The notes under the pieces are model-generated. The model did not search any database. It was not told the DNA's origin and saw only the letters and a list, made by a program, of their open reading frames with translations. Of a DNA stretch of 47,779 bases, positions 19,251 to 31,474 are shown piece by piece. Position 1 is the first letter of the stretch; each line of letters starts with the position of its first letter. The stretch comes from Gnetum montanum. Its lineage: Eukaryota > Streptophyta > Gnetopsida > Gnetales > Gnetaceae. Made by a program: the position numbers and the translations under genes. Location: the NCBI GenBank assembly GCA_015680685.1, contig MNCI01034769.1:597122-644900 (forward strand). Direction: 5' to 3'.

Positions 19251-19659
19251 TTAGGAGATTCATAAAATAGATTAGCATGATCATGAAATTGTTTTAAAAT
19301 AGGTTTGATTTAGTCATTATGAACACATTCTAACAAAACTCCTTTAAAGTCCTTTCTATATAAAATTCCATCTTTAACCACAAATTTATTTACCTTTTTT
19401 AACTTGTAGTTAAATTATTTAGAACATTTCTTGTAGTAAGAAATTCTAGAATTTCCTCATACCAATTTCCTTTGTAAATCCTTAACATACATATTTAAAT
19501 TTCTTTAGCCATTAGCTTAGCTAATCCCATTTCTTTAATAGTTTTACATACTTCTAATGAAAATCTAAAATCTTGGAGCTTTATAACCTAGTTCCCTATT
19601 TTCAATCCAATTCCATTTTGAGTTAAGAATTACTTAACTATAGAATCCATTAACATAAT

Positions 19660-20465
19660 ATGAACCAACGAGCATTCCAAGTAATATTTGAAATATAGAA
19701 GTGCTTTAATAACTACAAATGCTTCTTTCTCTCACTCAAAATAATTTAGCTTAGAACCTTTAAGCTGATACATAAAAAATCCAATTGATTCATCTTGACC
19801 TTTGTCTTTTTGAGTTAAAATGATAGCAATTGAATCATGTGAGGAAAAAGTGTATAGCCAATGGAATTTATCTTTCTAGAGAAAGATCCAAGAGACTTTA
19901 TTTGTTGGATGTTCAATATTCTATACTACTTGAATTCATGAGTCATATATAGAAATTCCTTTTTCATAGATTACCTGACCTAACAAGCTTTTAGACTTAA
20001 CCCTAAAGATACATTTCTTAGAATTTAATGAGATAACATATTCATGACATCTATCAAAAAATTGTTGGAGGTGGCTGATATGATCTTTCTTCCTTTTTGA
20101 ATAGAAAATACTATCATGCAAATAAATCATGAAAAATTTTCCTATTAAAGATTTAAAAGCCAAATTCATAGCTCTTTGGAAAGTAGCTCCATCATTGAAT
20201 AATCCAAATGGCTTTCTTTTGTAAGCAAAAGTCTCTCATTTGGTGATGAATGTTGTTTTAAACCTATCACCCTTATCTACCATAATTTGATTATAGGCTA
20301 AAAAAAAATCTAGGAAAGAATACACTTGATACCCTAATACTTTAATCAACATCTCATCAATTCTCAGAAATAGTTACTTTCCTTTTTTAAAGGCTTTATT
20401 CAAATTTTTGAAATCAACACAAAGCTTGATATCACCATTCTTTTGCCTTACTAGAGAAGATTAGC
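19660..20465 (-). pseudogene. Element A reverse transcriptase and RNase H (decayed)
   Basis: From high to low coordinates: VRQKNGDIKLCVDFKNLNKA, VYSFLDFFLAYNQI, KRKPFGLFNDGATFQRAMN, then FFMIYLHDSIFYSK, where the family's YLDD catalytic motif reads YLHD. LGQVIYEKGI is the connection region. At 19670-19830 an RNase H start (DESIGFFMYQLKGSK) follows. The longest uninterrupted stretch is 19936-20169. Stops and the lost Asp show that it is dead. Confidence 0.85.
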
Positions 20466-21039
20466 AAGCCATGTTGAATATCGAATTGAATATATGATTT
20501 GAGTATGTGTTAAATTTTTGATCTTGACTTCCATAGTTAGTTCAAATGATGGATTGAATTTCCTTTGCTTTTGTGTAACTATCTTAAAATTGTTTTCCAA
20601 AGGAAATTTATGTGTCATCATATCTAGTCTAAAAGCCTTACTGTCAACATAATACCAAGCAAGATTTCCTAAATTTTTTTCAATAATAACAAAGAATTTT
20701 TCCTAAAAATTGAATTCTTTCCCTTTGTAATGTTTAGCATCTTTGGTATCTCATTAGATTCAAGATTTAATATTTCATAACCTTGATCATTTGGATTCTA
20801 TATATCTTTTCTCATAAGCAAATTTTTACTAAACTCATGTTGGCAATCAATCACTTTTTTGGGAATGAAATTTTCCTTAAACCATAACTTTGTTTTTGGT
20901 ATGATTTTATTTTCAAATTCTTGCTTATTCTTTGGAAACTTGAGCAATTGATCATCATCTTAAAATATCTATAAATTTTTTATGTTATTTGGTACCAATG
21001 ACTGATGTTCATTCTCAATTATTATCCCTTCATAATTCT

Positions 21040-21469
21040 CTATGCTTTTCAAATCTAATGTTGAAGCTACCATTGCTAAATCATTTGCTTAGTGCTTATC
21101 TTCCCTACATATATGTTCTATTTTATAATGATGAAACTGGTCTAGCATTTTACAATCAAGATGTTTATAAGGCTGTAAGAATGAGCTTTTTACTACATAA
21201 TTACCTTTAATTTATTCAAAAACCAATCTTGAATCTCCTTTTATCATGATTACCTTGATCCCTCTTTCTAATTGTATTATAATTCCAATACTCAAAGCTT
21301 CATATTTAGCCTTGTTGTTGGTGCAAAGGAAGGATAGATGAACTACCTTTAAAATTTTTGGGGAATCATCTTTTACTAAAACTACTCCAGCTCCTGCACC
21401 TTTGGAGTTACAAGAGCCATCAAAGTATAACTCCCACTTGTTCTTACCTTGAAATCTCTCTTTTTCCAT
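21040..21469 (-). pseudogene. Element A additional RNase H, placed before RT
   Basis: Open part 21212-21469: WELYFDGSCNSKGAGAGVVL, CTNNKAKYEALSIGI, VIMIKGDSRLVFE. Continuing toward 21040 it gives HICREDKH and ANDLAM. These supply the D, E, D and D residues of the archaeal-type RNase H seen in Tat elements. It follows directly on the protease and precedes RT, whereas element T has its second RNase H between RT and integrase. Only a few stops interrupt it. Confidence 0.8.
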
Positions 21470-21529
21470 GTTATAAACCTCTTAAAGTGTGCAAATTTTG
21501 GATTCAAAAGCTCTATTTTCAATATTTTT

Positions 21530-21910
21530 TTTTCCCATTTGAAGTCATGTTTTTAATCATTAAAGGCTCACTATATGTGTATATTTTATTTGGTTTCCCT
21601 TTCCAAGGTATCCACATATGTGAATAATTTATTGATATGTATCCTAAGAAATGTTTACTCCAACTTTTACTCAATAAAAGACTATATGAATCTAGGATAT
21701 CGGCTACTTAAATAGTCACTTTACTTTTTATACAAGGTTCAAAAGTGATTTCTAATAGAACATTTGGTAGCTAACCCATAATTTTTACTCTACTTTTGTC
21801 CACTTGAACAATCTTTTTATTGGATTGTTTAGGAGTCAAACCAAGTTATTTTCGTATAGATAAAGACATAATAGTATAGGTAGCTCCAGAATCAACCAAG
21901 AAATTGGGCA
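21530..21910 (-). pseudogene. Element A aspartic protease (decayed)
   Basis: LVDSGATYTIMSLSIRK near 21910-21855 holds the D-S-G active site. Further on come LLLSKSWSKHFLGYISINYS and HMWIPWKGK, the usual C-terminal part of this protease type. One or more stops lie between. It joins the gag frame upstream and the extra RNase H downstream. Confidence 0.8.
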
Positions 21911-22779
21911 GATATTTATTTTTTAACTTTATTATCAAACGAAAAGGAAAAGTTTCTTTATCAAGAGTACAATTATAGCTAGTTTTCATTGTCTTATCAA
22001 CGTTAGACAAATAACTTAACTATGACTCTCCAACTCTCCCTTTTTCTTTAATAAGTTCTCAATCTTTTCTCTGCTAATCTCCTAACTACAATAATTGATA
22101 TATGCTGATGTCAACCTTAATGTGTTTAAGATTCTCAATTAGATTATATTCTCCATCTCTATAAAAGCCTAATTTCTTCACCCTTTTATTAAAAGCATGA
22201 TTTTAAGTACTTTTCTTTGTTTGATCTTCTTCATCTTTATTTTTTTCTTTTAGTTGGTTCAAAAACCTTCCTCTTAGTAGATGGGTCAAAAATGACGTTC
22301 AAAGGCCTAGAAGTGATTAATTTTTCTTTTGATCGTGGATTATATCTATTTTCTTCATTATTATTACACTCTTCATCTCATGATATATCCTCTTTAGTAA
22401 TTGATAAGAAGAGCTATCACTAGATCCATTCTTCGAGGATTTACTTATGTAATGAACACTAGATAGCTCATTATTAGATTCAATATTGAGTAACTTTGCC
22501 ACAACAACATCACTCTCATCCTCATTATTTGCTAGCTTAGTATCTTAATGATTATGTTTTCTACTTTTCTTTTCCTTCTTTATTTTAACTTTTGCCAAAG
22601 CTTTTTCTAGTTTCACTACTTTGTTGGATAAGTCTCTCATTAATTGTTCTTTTTTAGATCCTTTACTTCCTAACTCTTGATCTATATTAATATGTGAAGG
22701 CCTCGGTAGTGCTTTATGTTGGAAAAAACTTTTTGTAGAGACTACAATTTTCTATTCTCTTTTTTGAGCTATCATAATT

Positions 22780-23280
22780 TCTTCATTCTTTAATTTCAAT
22801 TATTTTTCTAATTGTATAGCTTCACTAAAGTAATCATTCAGTGTTAGCAAGTTTGGAGTTCTCCTTAAGTAGATTGAAATATTGGGATTCATAGCCTTGA
22901 GGTAAGTATCTCTAAGCATTTCATCTGATGGTTTATACTATCTTTGAAAGAGCTCGCAAATTTGTTGAAATTTAATGTTGAGATATCTAATTAACATTTT
23001 AAATCCTTTCCTAGCTTGTACTAACCCATAGTACAATTTTTGTTGATTCAATTAATTGTCAAACTAAGCTAAGAAAAGTCTTTTCATATCATCCCAACTT
23101 GTAATACTATTTCTTGGTAGGTTTGAATACCAAATTTGAGCCATATCCTTTAAATTTGCTATAAGCAACCTACAAGCTTGGCCTTGGTATTGCATATTTG
23201 CATGAGCTAAAGCTAACTCAAACAGGTGAAGGTATTCTTCAGCCAAGTAAGCTTTTTTTTGGAATGAAAGGCTAAGGCAA
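22780..23280 (-). pseudogene. Element A gag core (decayed)
   Basis: Reading from about 23280 downward: LAEEYLHLFELALAHANMQY, DMAQIWYSNLPRNSITSWDD, MKRLFLA, then after a stop QQICELFQR and NDYFSEAIQLEK. The W-Y-LP-I-W-D-F order is the Retrotrans_gag core. The stretch 21910-22780 toward the protease is lysine- and serine-rich and probably the rest of gag; I saw no zinc knuckle. Confidence 0.75.
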
Positions 23281-23630
23281 ATATTTGTAAACTATCTTAG
23301 GAATATTGTTGTAATTTTGGAACCTTAATGGTGTAATTCCTTGCCAAGGATTCATCAGCTATGGATTCGCCATCCTATTAGGATTCCTTTTGGTGGTTGA
23401 ACTCTTATATTTCTTTGGCTTTTCCTAAAGATTGATAAACCAAAAAAAAGAGGTAAACTTTTTGTCTTTCTAGTTTTTACTCCACTACTTATCCAAGACT
23501 CAAAAACATTTTCCTATTCTTCCTCCAACAAATAATTGGTCTTATAATTAGAAAATTCTTTAGAACTTTCAATATATTTAGAGTTATCAATCTATTTAGT
23601 CATTAATTCAAAATAATAGCTAATTTTCTT

Positions 23631-23648
23631 ACCCTTCTTCTAGCTCCA
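23631..23648 (-). promoter_or_regulatory. Primer binding site of element A
   Basis: On the minus strand TGGAGCTAGAAGAAGGGT, 15 of 18 bases identical to the PBS of element T. It lies eight bases from the LTR edge at 23657, which sets A's orientation as minus and its 5' LTR to the right. Confidence 0.75.
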
Positions 23649-23656
23649 AAAAGAAC

Positions 23657-24340
23657 TATTGGTGACCATTTAGGACCACCAATGCTTCCTTCAATCTTGT
23701 GACTAGAATTGTGGGAACCAAAGGAGTTCTTTCAAACTTGAGTTTAGGTGTTTTCTAATCTCTAGAAATACCAAGTCTCAAATACCTTCAAATAAAATGA
23801 GTGGTAATAGAGCAAAGTACATGTAAATGTGTGTTTTCTATTATGAATGTTGAAATGGTTAAGTTTGTATATTAAACTATAATTGGAAATTATAACAAAA
23901 ATTCACCAAACTTTGTTGAATACTATGCATCATTAAAGGCTCCTATTTTGTCAAGTCACTTAGTCTATATAGTATCTATGGTACATTGCTTGAAACAAAT
24001 AAAATTTCACCAAGATGCTTAAGCATAATCCTACAAAAATCTACTCCTAGTTTTTCCCAGAGAGACAAGTCCGTAAGAAAAATAGGAATAGAGCAAGATT
24101 CAATGGATTTTAAATGACAAAAAGAGAGTAGACAGATTTGTATGAAATCTCAAACATTTAAGTGAGATAAAATGAATATGAGAACACTTTGAAATAAAGC
24201 TATTCCAATTCAACCTAAGGTATTAGAAATTATCCAAACCCACCAAGCTCAACAAGCAATTTCATAAAAGACACTCCTATTAAACTATCCAAAATGCTTT
24301 GTAAAAGGAAAATACAGGTTGCTATTGACTAGTTAATAGA
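23657..24340 (-). repeat. Element A 5' LTR, inner part (interrupted by element B)
   Basis: Begins TATTGGTGACCATTTAGGAC and aligns by eye with the LTR at 47515-47779 (TGTTGGCGACCATTTGGGAC..., then shared TTTAGGTG, ACACCAAG-like and CTCCTATTTTGT blocks). It continues beyond element B at 34188. No coding potential. Confidence 0.75.
24336..24340. repeat. Target-site duplication of element B, left copy (ATAGA)
   Basis: ATAGA immediately before the TG of B's left LTR, repeated at 34183-34187 immediately after the CA of its right LTR. Confidence 0.95.
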
Positions 24341-25180
24341 TGATGAGTGGTGAGGTACCCCTACACTCAACCATACGAATACAAGCATTTCATGTGCGAT
24401 CTGGTCAAACTTCAAGGACTAAGTGCTTATGCACCTTAATGGAACACTTAAGGTTAATCAATCGTTGTCTTCCCAAACTTACTTATATTGTCACGGTTGT
24501 ATGGTTAAGTGAGCTTGAGGTATATGATTTTTATAACTTTTATCTTTTTAATGTCTTATGCTAATAGGGGAAGGTAAAGAGAACTAAGTGAGTAACTTAC
24601 ATTAACTATTTACTAACTAAGTTCTAATTGTTCCAAACACCAGTATTCGTTTCCACTTGCCGCACACATCCTCAACTAGTGCAATGTTGCTGGGATTACC
24701 AAACGCTAATTGTTACTGGGTTACCAAGTGCTACACACATACTTGAAGCGGTCGTACTGAGTGTACTTAACTAGGAGAGTCAAGGGTTGAGAGAGATTAA
24801 TTAACTAGGAAAGCATTTAAACATTCAAAAATAATTAATTACTATTTAACTTAATCTGTATGTTGCAAGGTTTATCACAAATTTCATCTTTATTATCGTA
24901 CACAAATGTGTGCTCAAGTACAAATTGCTCGAATAAATATTCATTCACTTTATGACTCCTAATGTGGGCACACAGGAATTATTCTAACTCTGGGATGGTA
25001 AAATTGCAAGAGTTTAGCTAAGGGTCTAAGTCTTACCCTCTAGAACAAGGAAAGCCACCTCTAATTTATAGAAATTGAGGTAGGCCGTGATATTTCATAC
25101 GCAATATCATGGGGCAAACACGATATTGCGGATGCGATATCGTGTATGTTATATCACGTACGCAATATCGTGGCTCATCA
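24341..25180 (-). repeat. Element B 3' LTR
   Basis: 840 bp. The outer end TGATGAGTGGTGAGGTACCC matches 33390 onward. The inner end (25084-25180) is a tract of palindromic CGATATCG-type repeats, longer than in the partner LTR. The minus-strand polypurine signal next to it (CATGGGGGTA, 25181-25190) is short. Confidence 0.92.
25084..25180. repeat. Palindromic GCGATATCGTG-type repeat tract at LTR end
   Basis: About five degenerate copies of an ACGCAATATCGTG / GCGATATCGTG unit, many self-complementary. The other LTR has about three (34126-34182), which accounts for much of the LTR length difference. Confidence 0.8.
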
Positions 25181-27180
25181 TACCCCCATGACTGAATGAA
25201 AACTCGTCCTCAAGTTCCTTACAAAATATTTGGAAGGTATGGGATTATTGACTTGAATGATACTAAAGGTGAATGGGGTGACACGTGAACGGATCATCAT
25301 TAAAATACATGGCAATATTAGTGTTCATGATCATAAGAGTGAACACTATACACATTTGACATCCAGCCTTATTTGGCAGTTGAGAGAGAAGAGAGAGGAA
25401 AGAAGAAGATGTGTTGCCGCCAATGCTAGAATTGCACCTTCCATTATCCATCCATAACCACGCCATCAATCTTGTTTCTTGCATGACTATTCCAGTACTA
25501 ATCCATCCTAAGTATTTCCTCTAGCTCTAGTCCATTGTTGTATGATTGCCATCTGCACACACAACACAGTCTCATATTAGCAAGGATAAATAAATCACAA
25601 TGCAATCGATACCTTGCCTCAGTGTATGGTCTATTAGTTGAGTTGTGATATGGCTAATACAGATTCTAGAGATATATCACTAGTGACTACCGAAGGTGTA
25701 AGGTGTAGGGGTGACTAAGAGCGATCCTCCAGTAGCAATAGAATGGAAAAATATAAGGAATAATAAAAATGAAGAAAAAGAAACAATGACATCATCGATA
25801 AAATGGATGTGAGAGGTGGAAACGAATAGAATAAATGTTGATTGTGGAAATGTTTAAGGGAAAGAAGTTAATTGATGCACCAAGTAGGAATGCTAGTGGG
25901 TCCTCTCCAAAGTAGGCTCATGCCCTTAATGCCCTGACAATCCCACATTCAAAGAGTCTGTAGGATCTGGAAATGTCATTTGGAAGCAAGAGTTAAAGTC
26001 TTAACCACAAGAATTTACCAAAAAGAAAACAATGCATCCACCAAAATATAAACTACTAATACAACCAAAAATGAGGTGGAAAATGGAGAAAGAATGATGA
26101 GGAGAAGAGAATGGAATGGAGTCCCAAGAACAAGGTGGTGTATAGTCCCTTGTGTATGTATGGTTAATGCAACCTAGTAGATCTCATTCCAAATCTAGCC
26201 TCAAACAATCCATATCCAGTGACTTCGCATGAATACACTTGGCCAATCCATCCACCTGAAGTAGTAAGAATGCTTCCGCCAAAGAGTTACCACCATTCTG
26301 AGGAAACCAGAAAGGAAAAAGTAGGAAGTGAGAGAGGGCCTGAGTTAGAGGGAACACATTTTTTTAGTTCCATAACCAGTGCTTGTAGCCCAGATGATTA
26401 TTTTTTCTAAGGGGTGTGCTTTGAGTTCTCAATTTTTTGTTTTTGTTTTTATTTTTTATTTTTTGTGTGAGAACCACACCATGTAAAGACTTACTATTTT
26501 TATTAGCTTGGCTTCCTGATAATGAAGCAACGTTGGAATGGTAAGGAAAGCTCAAGAAGAAAACATTCAAGCACCCAAGAGAATGGCCAACACAAATGCA
26601 TCAAATCCCCTTAAAGTCACACCCTTTTCAATCCTTGATTCCTTCCTCAGTTAGAGAAATGCTTAGTCACCAATTCATTGATAGTTCTATTATTTTTAAA
26701 GAAAGGGACTATATAGTTCCAAGCTAAGAGCAACCATAGAAATTCATGGATGCATGGACGATGTGGGCTCATTGCCTATTATATCAAAAGAACAATACCT
26801 TAGTATCAGCATTATAACTCAAAGGTAAAAATCAAACATTGGCAATCAATAGAATATAGTTCATACCACCATTAGGAGCACTTATTAGGTGACGAACCTA
26901 ACAAAATAAACAAACACACAAAGAAATTAAAGAGTATAAACAATGTTGCAAAAAAAAATAAGAAAAGTTAAAGAAATTTGTAAAACAAAAATATGTGAAA
27001 CAAAAACTTAAAAAGGAATTGAGGGCCTCGGTTGATCAGAAGAGGTGGCCATCTCCCCCATGAATGAGTTGGAAGGGGGAGATCTGAAATAATGAGTGGG
27101 GTCATCCCTTCTCAGAGGTATTATGGGCACTAGCCATTCTAAGTTCATGGAAGGGTTTGGTCTATTGCACATTGACTAGT
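25181..27180 (-). other. Element B 3' non-coding region
   Basis: Two kilobases between integrase and 3' LTR. No env-like gene is recognisable; the short open frames lack signal peptides or transmembrane runs I would trust. CTCCAAAGTAGGCTCATGCC near 25906 has a counterpart in element C near 37756. Confidence 0.6.
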
Positions 27181-28160
27181 AATATCTTATTAAGGCTCTC
27201 AGGTTTGTATATGGTCATGGCCCTTGAAGGAAAGGTTGTATGAATAATGTAAGATCCTTCCCACAATGTTTGAAATTTTGTGCATTGTGGCACATGTGTG
27301 GGGTTCTAGTAGAGAACCTTATCTCCTAGTTGATACTTAACCTTTTGAATTTTCAAGTCATGATGTTGCTTATTATATGCCTTGGGCAACTCATTTGATG
27401 ATAGATCAGCTAATTGATTTTTGTCTAGCACGTTTAAAGTTTCCAACCTTTGTTTTTGTGCTAGATCAAGGTTGACCTGGAGGTCACAAGCCATGGATAG
27501 TGTATAGAGCTTGGTTTGAATTGGAAGCTTTGGAAGTTTTCTGTACACTAACTCATAGGGAGAGTAGCCTATATGGATTTTCCAAGTGGAGTGGTATGCC
27601 CAAAGAGCATCATCTAGTTTAGTGCTCGAATCTCGCCTATACTTGCTAATTGTCCTTGTCAATATTTTAGTGATCTCCCTATTGGTGACCTTGGCTTGTC
27701 CATTAGCTTAGGGGTGATAAGGTGTAGTCAATTTATGTTCAACCCTTAAGCATTGCATTAACTTCCGAAAAGTGGCATCTGTGAAGTGTGTTCCATTATC
27801 CAAAATAAGTACACATGGCACACCAAACCTATTTACAATTTGATGTTGCACAAATTGTGTAGTTGTAGATGATGTGCAGTCTGTAATAGTAGCTGATTTA
27901 GCCCATTTTGTTAGATAGTCTATGACAACAATGATGTAAGCTTTTCCATTGGACATTGGTGTAATGGGCCCCATAAAGTCTATTCCCCAAATGTCGAAGG
28001 GTTCTAAAGGTTGAATCCATTGTTGCGGATCCTCCATTCTAGCAATCATTCCCCCATCACGTTGACAGTGCTTGAAAGATTGGACAAATTGATGGACGTC
28101 CCAAAATAATGTTGGCCAGTAATATCCTGCAAGTAGGATCTTAATAACCATTTGTCTCCC
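27181..28160 (-). pseudogene. Element B integrase (inactive)
   Basis: Zinc-binding part ends in FVQSFKHCQRDGG. Core: WGIDFMGPITP and LILDNGTHF carry the two Asp residues. PYHP is then followed by an in-frame TAA (27708-27710) where the family has Gln. In ANGQAKVTNREI the third catalytic residue, normally Glu, reads Lys (27690-27692). The C-terminal part LDDALWAYHSTWKIHIGYSP to YQLGDKVLY (27662-27306) is open, and its tail runs to about 27190. Two separate lesions abolish the enzyme. Confidence 0.88.
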
Positions 28161-28249
28161 TGCATAGTGACCCCCACAAGGGCCCTCATGAGCATCTTAG
28201 AGAACTCTTAGTTGGTCCACCTCAGGGACGCACTATCGAACCAAGCCAT

Positions 28250-28895
28250 CAAGACACACTTTGTAAAGTTGTATGTTGATCTCCATGAAGTACTTGGCTC
28301 TATGAAGAAACTATTGTTTCTTTCTAAAGTCCAGCTCCTGTGGTGTTTTTTGGGTAAGGAGATAGGTGAGAATGCTAATATACCAATTCGTCTCCATGGG
28401 TTGGTTATTCACTACATCAGCAAAGAGGGCTTCATCAGGAAAATGATCAGACGTTACATATTCATCCTCTTTGCTATCCCAGTGCAACCAAGATAAATAA
28501 TCTACAACTACGTTCTTGGTGCCCTTTCGATCAATCATCGTTAGATTGAATTCCTGTAGGATTACCAACCATCATATAATACGAGGACTTACCGTTGGCT
28601 TGTTCATGAGGAACCGAATTGCACTATGATCTGTATAGATGAACACTTTGTCACCTAACACATAGTGCCTAAACTTATCTAGTGCAAACACTACAACCAT
28701 TAATTCTTTTTCTGTAGTTGTGTAGTTAAGTTGTGCACCGAAGATACTCCTACTTGCACAGTGGATGTAGTAAGGACGTTTTTGGTCATCTAACTATGTA
28801 AGTACAGCTCCTAAGGCATAATTGGACACGTCAGTCATTACATGGAATGGTCTAGACCAGTCAGGAGCTTGTAGAATGGGAGTTTCTACAAGCTT
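28250..28895 (-). pseudogene. Element B RNase H (decayed)
   Basis: Contains the usual segments between RT and integrase: a DHSAIRFLMNKP-type stretch near 28590-28640, then MVILQEFNLTMIDRKGTKNV and VVDYLSWLHWDSKEDE (28568-28311). Stops break it near 28300 and 28790. No second RNase H is seen in B. Confidence 0.75.
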
Positions 28896-30000
28896 TTATT
28901 TCAGAGTTTGGAATGCTCGTTCACATTCCCTGGTCCATTCGAATGGTGCATCCTTCTTTGTTAGCTCTACTAATGGTTTGGAAATCTTGGAGAAGTTCTC
29001 AATGAATCTCCTATAATAGCCAGTGTGTCCAAGGAATGACTGAATGTCTTTGATAGTTTTTGGTTGATGGGTGATTCCTTGGATGACCCTAACTTTATCT
29101 GGATCTACCTCTTGTGAAACCTTATGCCCAAGTACTACGCCTTCCGAGACCATTAAATGGCTTTTTTGCCAATTGAGCCTTAAGTTGATTTCTATGCATC
29201 TTTTCAGCACTTGCTCTAATCAGTCTAAGGCTTGATCAAAACTTGTTCCATAAGTGGAGAATTCATCCATAAAGACTTCCACTCCATTTCCTATTTGTTG
29301 TTGGAATATGCTTAGAAGTAGGCATTGAAATGTGGCAGGGGCATTGCATAAGCCAAACGACATTTGTTTATATGCAGACGTTCCCAAAGGACTGGTGAAC
29401 ATTGTCTTAGCTTAATCTTCTGGGGCTATCTGTATTTGGTTGTATCCACTATAGCCATCTAGATAACTAAAATAGCAATGCCTTGCTATGGTATCTAAGA
29501 CTTGGTCAACAAATGGCAACGAAAAGTAGTCCTTAAATGTTACCATGTTTAGTAGCCTAAAATCTATACACACCCTCCATTTGCCTCCCTTTTTAGGCAC
29601 AATCACTAGAGGGTTAACCCATTTGCTATCAACAATGGGATATATGAACCTAGCCTTAAGAAGCAGTTATATTTCTTCTTTTACTATTTTCTTCAATTTT
29701 GGGTTCAATCACCTCTGTGGTTGTTTTCGAGGTTTCATGGAAGGGTCAGTGTAAATCCTATGCTGGCATATCCTAGGATCTATTCCAGTTAATTTGGGGT
29801 ATGACCAGGAAAAAGATTTTAACCACTTTTTTATCACTTCCAGCAGTCTTTTTTTTTTGTTTGGGAACAAGTCTTGCATTGATGATCACTGGTTTTCCAT
29901 TTTCAAGGGTCATATATTCTAGACTGGTGGGCAATGGTTTCAAATCTAGGGGCTCTTGTTTAAAATTTTTAGAAATTTCCAACTTCCCCTATTTGATGTT
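28896..30000 (-). pseudogene. Element B reverse transcriptase (inactive)
   Basis: LDLKPLPTSLEYMTL (29940) is the family lead-in. MIVPKKGGKWRVCIDFRLLN and YFSYLDGYSGYNQIQIAPED are the palm and fingers; then a TAA after PED; then MFTSPLGTSAYKQMSFGLCN and VEVFMDEFSTYG, where the second catalytic Asp is Glu (about 29261-29275). The connection region LNWQKSHLMVSEGVVLGHKV to YYRRFIENFSK follows (29210-28896). Confidence 0.9.
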
Positions 30001-30147
30001 CTCAAGGTTAAGGATTGGAAGTTGGAAATGGACTTGCTCTAGTGTATCCATGCTTTCAATGTAAGCACTAGTTATTCCCTCAGTTAGTTCCATGCATGTT
30101 AGTGAGTTGCTCTCTTGATCAGCCATTAGCCACTGGGTGTCTTCTTG

Positions 30148-30630
30148 TCATGTGGCTGCTGCATACAAGAACTTTTGTATATTAATGTCTTGTGCACACT
30201 GATTGCATGCAGCCAATGCTAAACCTTGCATAACCCATGATCTCTGCATGCAATTGCACCCTGTGTCACTGTATGTGATCCATTGAACTTTCTTCTTCTC
30301 GATCATTCCAAAAGTGTTCTTCCTAGATATTTCTAGGGAAAGATTACAGATTCCTAGGCATGCATCTATAGTACTTAGCCATGCTCTTTCCAATATTATT
30401 GGGAAGTCCCCTTTACCATTGTTCACTTGTATCACTAGGAAATCAACTGGATACAACCACCCATACACAGTGGTAATGATGTCCTCCACTAGTCCCAAGG
30501 GGATAGTGATGGACTGGTCGACCAACTCTAGTCGAATATTACTCTTCCTTAATGGAGGCAGGTTCTAGGCTTTGTACATCTCTTATGATATTAAGTTGAC
30601 TCTGGAACCTGAGTCCATAAGAGCTTTACA
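30148..30630 (-). pseudogene. Element B protease (decayed)
   Basis: ALMDSGSRVNLIS (30624-30586) holds the D-S-G active site, followed by TAA (30583-30585) where element C retains Gln. The C-terminal half is open at 30525-30148: IPLGLVEDIITTVYGWLYPV and FPIILERAWLSTIDACLGI, equivalent to the family's ILGRPFL block. Confidence 0.85.
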
Positions 30631-31374
30631 TGGTTCATTCCTAGCAACTTGGAGATAGATTAAAGGGCTTCCAGGATTAGAGAATTTCTTGGGAAGGTGG
30701 CCCACCTTAATCCAATCAGTAACGACATGTGTTAACATAACTGTATGCTTTAAGCTCAGTGTTTAGTTTGAAGGGAACCCTCGAGCCTTATTTGATAGGG
30801 AGGTGCTTAGAGGTTCAACCGCTTGTGGTTGCGAGGGCTTGGTTGGACTGTTGGTTCTAAAGAAAGGTATTTTCTTCATAAGGTTGTTAGAACCAACTGT
30901 AGGTTGAGGATTTACAGCCCTTGTGACATTGCATTGTTGTGGTTGAGTGGGGAGTTCCCCTTGCATTGCTCGAGCGGGTGGTAATAGAGCTATTGGTGTG
31001 AGAGTTGCAGATGGATTTGGAGGATGGTATGTCTGTGGGTTATCTCTCCTATGAGAAGGAGTCCTATATTACTTCCAAGATTGGTAGTGACATTGTGGTG
31101 TCATGTGACCAACAGAGTCACGTGGAGAGATTGGCTGCTGCATGTAGTAGCCATATGGATCCGGTTTCTGGTAAGGGTATTGTTGCCTTGGTGGTAGCAT
31201 CCCCCATGACTATGGGTATTGCCATTGTTGGTGTTTCTCAATAGGTTGTGGTGGAGTTCCACTTGGATAATATGTTGAAGGTTGGTGGAACTACCTTGGG
31301 TTACCTTGGGGATAAGGTAACCATCAGGGTGCTTGCTGTTTATTAAGTTATGGGTTGAGTGCATACACCCCATA

Positions 31375-31445
31375 CTCTTGTAGATGTGAGATTACTAGGC
31401 AACATCCCTTAAGATGGTCGTATTGGCATATTTCACATCCACCAT
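31375..31445 (-). pseudogene. Element B gag zinc-knuckle-like motif
   Basis: Minus strand reads CEICQYDHLKGC, a C-x2-C-x3-H-x3-C version of the gag zinc knuckle, directly after a lysine/glutamate-rich coiled stretch encoded at 31475-31789. In gag it would bind the packaged RNA. Confidence 0.6.
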
Positions 31446-31474
31446 CATTTTCCATATCAAAATCCACACCTTTT

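Noticed and set aside
25181-27180. Env-like gene expected in an Athila-type element
   Set aside because: No long frame, signal peptide or membrane segment seen; the region is full of stops.
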